The position numbers were made by a program, and so were the translations under genes. Positions 5,172 to 6,330 of a stretch of DNA of 6,330 nucleotides are shown here, in pieces. This DNA is from Halomonas sp. (GTDB lineage Bacteria > Pseudomonadota > Gammaproteobacteria > Pseudomonadales > Halomonadaceae). Every line of letters begins with the position of its first letter. Position 1 is the first letter of the stretch. Under the pieces are notes generated by a model. The model had not been told where the DNA came from, made no database searches, and worked only from the letters and a program-made list of their open reading frames with translations. The stretch is from contig PWIZ01000289.1 in assembly GCA_003560175.1 (NCBI GenBank), positions 1-6,330 of the forward strand, in the 5' to 3' direction.

Positions 5172-6311
5172 ATGACGCTCCATCCCCAGGCGCCGCAGAA
5201 GTCGGCCGCTCCCCAGGCCATCGGTTTCCTGCTGCTGGAAAATTTCACTCTCTTCTCCCTGGCCTCGGCCATTGAGCCCTTGCGCATGGCCAACCAGCTG
5301 GCCGGCCGGGAGCTCTATCGCTGGTTCACCCTGACCATCGACGGTGAGCCCATCTCCGCCAGCGATGGCCTCAAGGTCACCCCGGATGCGGCGATCACGG
5401 TGCCGCTGGCGCTGGACATGGTGGTGGTGTGCGGGGGAGTCGGGCCGGCCCGCGCCGTAGAGCGCGAACATGTTGCCTGGCTGCAGGGCCAGGCACGCCT
5501 CTCCCGTCGGCTGGGGGGCATCTGCACCGGCAGCTGGGCGCTGGCCAAGGCGGGGCTACTGGATGGCTACGAGGCCAGCGTCCACTGGGAGTGCCTGGCC
5601 GCCGTGCAGGAGTCTTTCCCCCGTGTCCTGCTGACGACACGGTTGTTCTCCATCGACCGCGACAGGGCGACTGCCTCGGGCGGGACCGCCCCCCTGGACA
5701 TGATGCTCACCCTGATCGGTCGGGATCATGGCCGCGAACTCTCGGCGGGGATTTCCGAGATGTTCATCTGCGACCGTGTGCGCGGGGAGCAGGACCTCCA
5801 GCGCGTGCCGCTCAAGCATATTCTCGGAACGACCCAGCCCAAGCTACTGGAGATCGTGGCGCTGATGGAGGCCAACCTCGAGGAGCCCATCGAGCTCGAG
5901 GAGCTGGCGGCCTATGTCGGCGTGTCCCGTCGTCAGCTGGAGCGGCTGTTCCAGAAATACCTGCTCTGCTCGCCGTCGCGCTACTACCTCAAGCTGCGAC
6001 TGACCCGCGCCCGACAGCTGCTCAAACAGACCTCGATATCGATCATCGAGGTGGCGTCCGCCTGCGGCTTCGTCTCCACGCCGCACTTCTCGAAATGCTA
6101 CCGGGAGTTCTTCGGCCAGCCGCCCCGAGATGAACGGCTAGGCGCGAGTCTCGCCGGATCGCGGGTTCCGCCGCCATGTGAGCCGTTGGGAGCCAACCTG
6201 GAGCTGCTGTCCTTCGAGGTCTATCCGGCCGAGCCGATCTCCTCCGCCGTCATGGCCCTCGATCAGGCACGCGGTGAGCCGACCTACGCCAGCGTTTCTC
6301 TTCGCTCCTGA
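5172..6311 (+). CDS. gbdR: GlxA-type AraC-family regulator, probable GbdR (glycine betaine catabolism activator)
   Basis: This 379-residue protein has two parts. Residues about 12-185 form a DJ-1/PfpI-like (class I amidotransferase-like) ligand-sensing domain, with the nucleophile-elbow motif GGICTGSWALA (Cys118) and the GLLDGYEASVHWE block (His138). Residues 223-322 form an AraC-type DNA-binding domain with two helix-turn-helices (ELAAYVGVSRRQLERLFQKY and IIEVASACGFVSTPHFSKCYREFFG). About 57 residues follow the domain. Stretches such as FTLFSLASAIEPLRMANQL, ISEMFI and SPSRYYLKLRL match my memory of Pseudomonas GbdR, which senses glycine betaine and dimethylglycine and activates their breakdown genes. 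Related regulators such as CdhR (carnitine) or SouR-like proteins remain possible. It is preceded by its own regulatory region and has no evident tie to the molybdenum cofactor genes. The betaine catabolic genes are not in the window. Confidence 0.85.
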   Translation: MTLHPQAPQKSAAPQAIGFLLLENFTLFSLASAIEPLRMANQLAGRELYRWFTLTIDGEPISASDGLKVTPDAAITVPLALDMVVVCGGVGPARAVEREHVAWLQGQARLSRRLGGICTGSWALAKAGLLDGYEASVHWECLAAVQESFPRVLLTTRLFSIDRDRATASGGTAPLDMMLTLIGRDHGRELSAGISEMFICDRVRGEQDLQRVPLKHILGTTQPKLLEIVALMEANLEEPIELEELAAYVGVSRRQLERLFQKYLLCSPSRYYLKLRLTRARQLLKQTSISIIEVASACGFVSTPHFSKCYREFFGQPPRDERLGASLAGSRVPPPCEPLGANLELLSFEVYPAEPISSAVMALDQARGEPTYASVSLRS

Positions 6312-6330
6312 CACCTGCCTTTCTGACACC
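6308..6330. repeat. Direct repeat CTGACACC at the gbdR 3' end
   Basis: CTGACACC occurs at 6308-6315, overlapping the gbdR stop codon, and again at 6323-6330 at the window edge, 15 bases apart. Its first six bases equal the CTGACA half-site found upstream of gbdR. The window ends here, so whether more copies or an inverse copy follow is unknown. Confidence 0.35.

Overview
This GC-rich window reads like a piece of a gammaproteobacterial chromosome, most likely a Halomonas-type organism. That guess rests on base composition, on the resemblance of the proteins to pseudomonad/Halomonas families, and on gene order; no marker gene fixes the taxon. Seven protein genes, all on the + strand, fill almost the whole window. 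I see no tRNA, rRNA, CRISPR array, insertion sequence or other mobile element.

Positions 1-4840 look like the accessory part of a respiratory nitrate reductase locus. It starts with the 3' part of a cytoplasmic parvulin-type (NifM/PpiC-like) peptidyl-prolyl isomerase, of the kind that follows narGHJI in pseudomonads. A strong stem-loop separates it from a compact run of five genes: moaB, moeA, a Crp/Fnr-family regulator, a small six-cysteine DGC-domain protein, and moaA. moaB/moeA and DGC/moaA are joined by 4-base ATGA overlaps, and the regulator starts 41 bases inside moeA. These genes cover the first step of molybdenum cofactor synthesis (MoaA: GTP to the cyclic intermediate) and the last steps (MoaB: adenylylation of molybdopterin; MoeA: molybdenum insertion). 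moaC, moaD, moaE and moaB's paralogue mogA are absent from the window. The regulator keeps the FNR-type recognition helix but lacks an N-terminal cysteine cluster, so it resembles Dnr more than Fnr. The inferred theme is making molybdenum cofactor on demand for nitrate respiration.

Positions 4841-5171 are a 331-base gap with no convincing gene. It holds possible termination hairpins after moaA, an inverted repeat and a perfect palindrome built on CTGACA/TGTCAG half-sites, a 9-base direct repeat, a second palindrome and a weak -10-like box. It marks the boundary to a different unit.

Positions 5172-6311 encode a GlxA-type regulator (DJ-1/PfpI-like domain plus AraC helix-turn-helix) that closely matches my memory of GbdR, the glycine betaine/dimethylglycine-responsive activator. 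It appears unrelated to the nitrate/molybdenum genes.

I found no clearly new system. The best candidates for something under-described are the DGC protein co-translated with moaA and the shared half-sites around gbdR.
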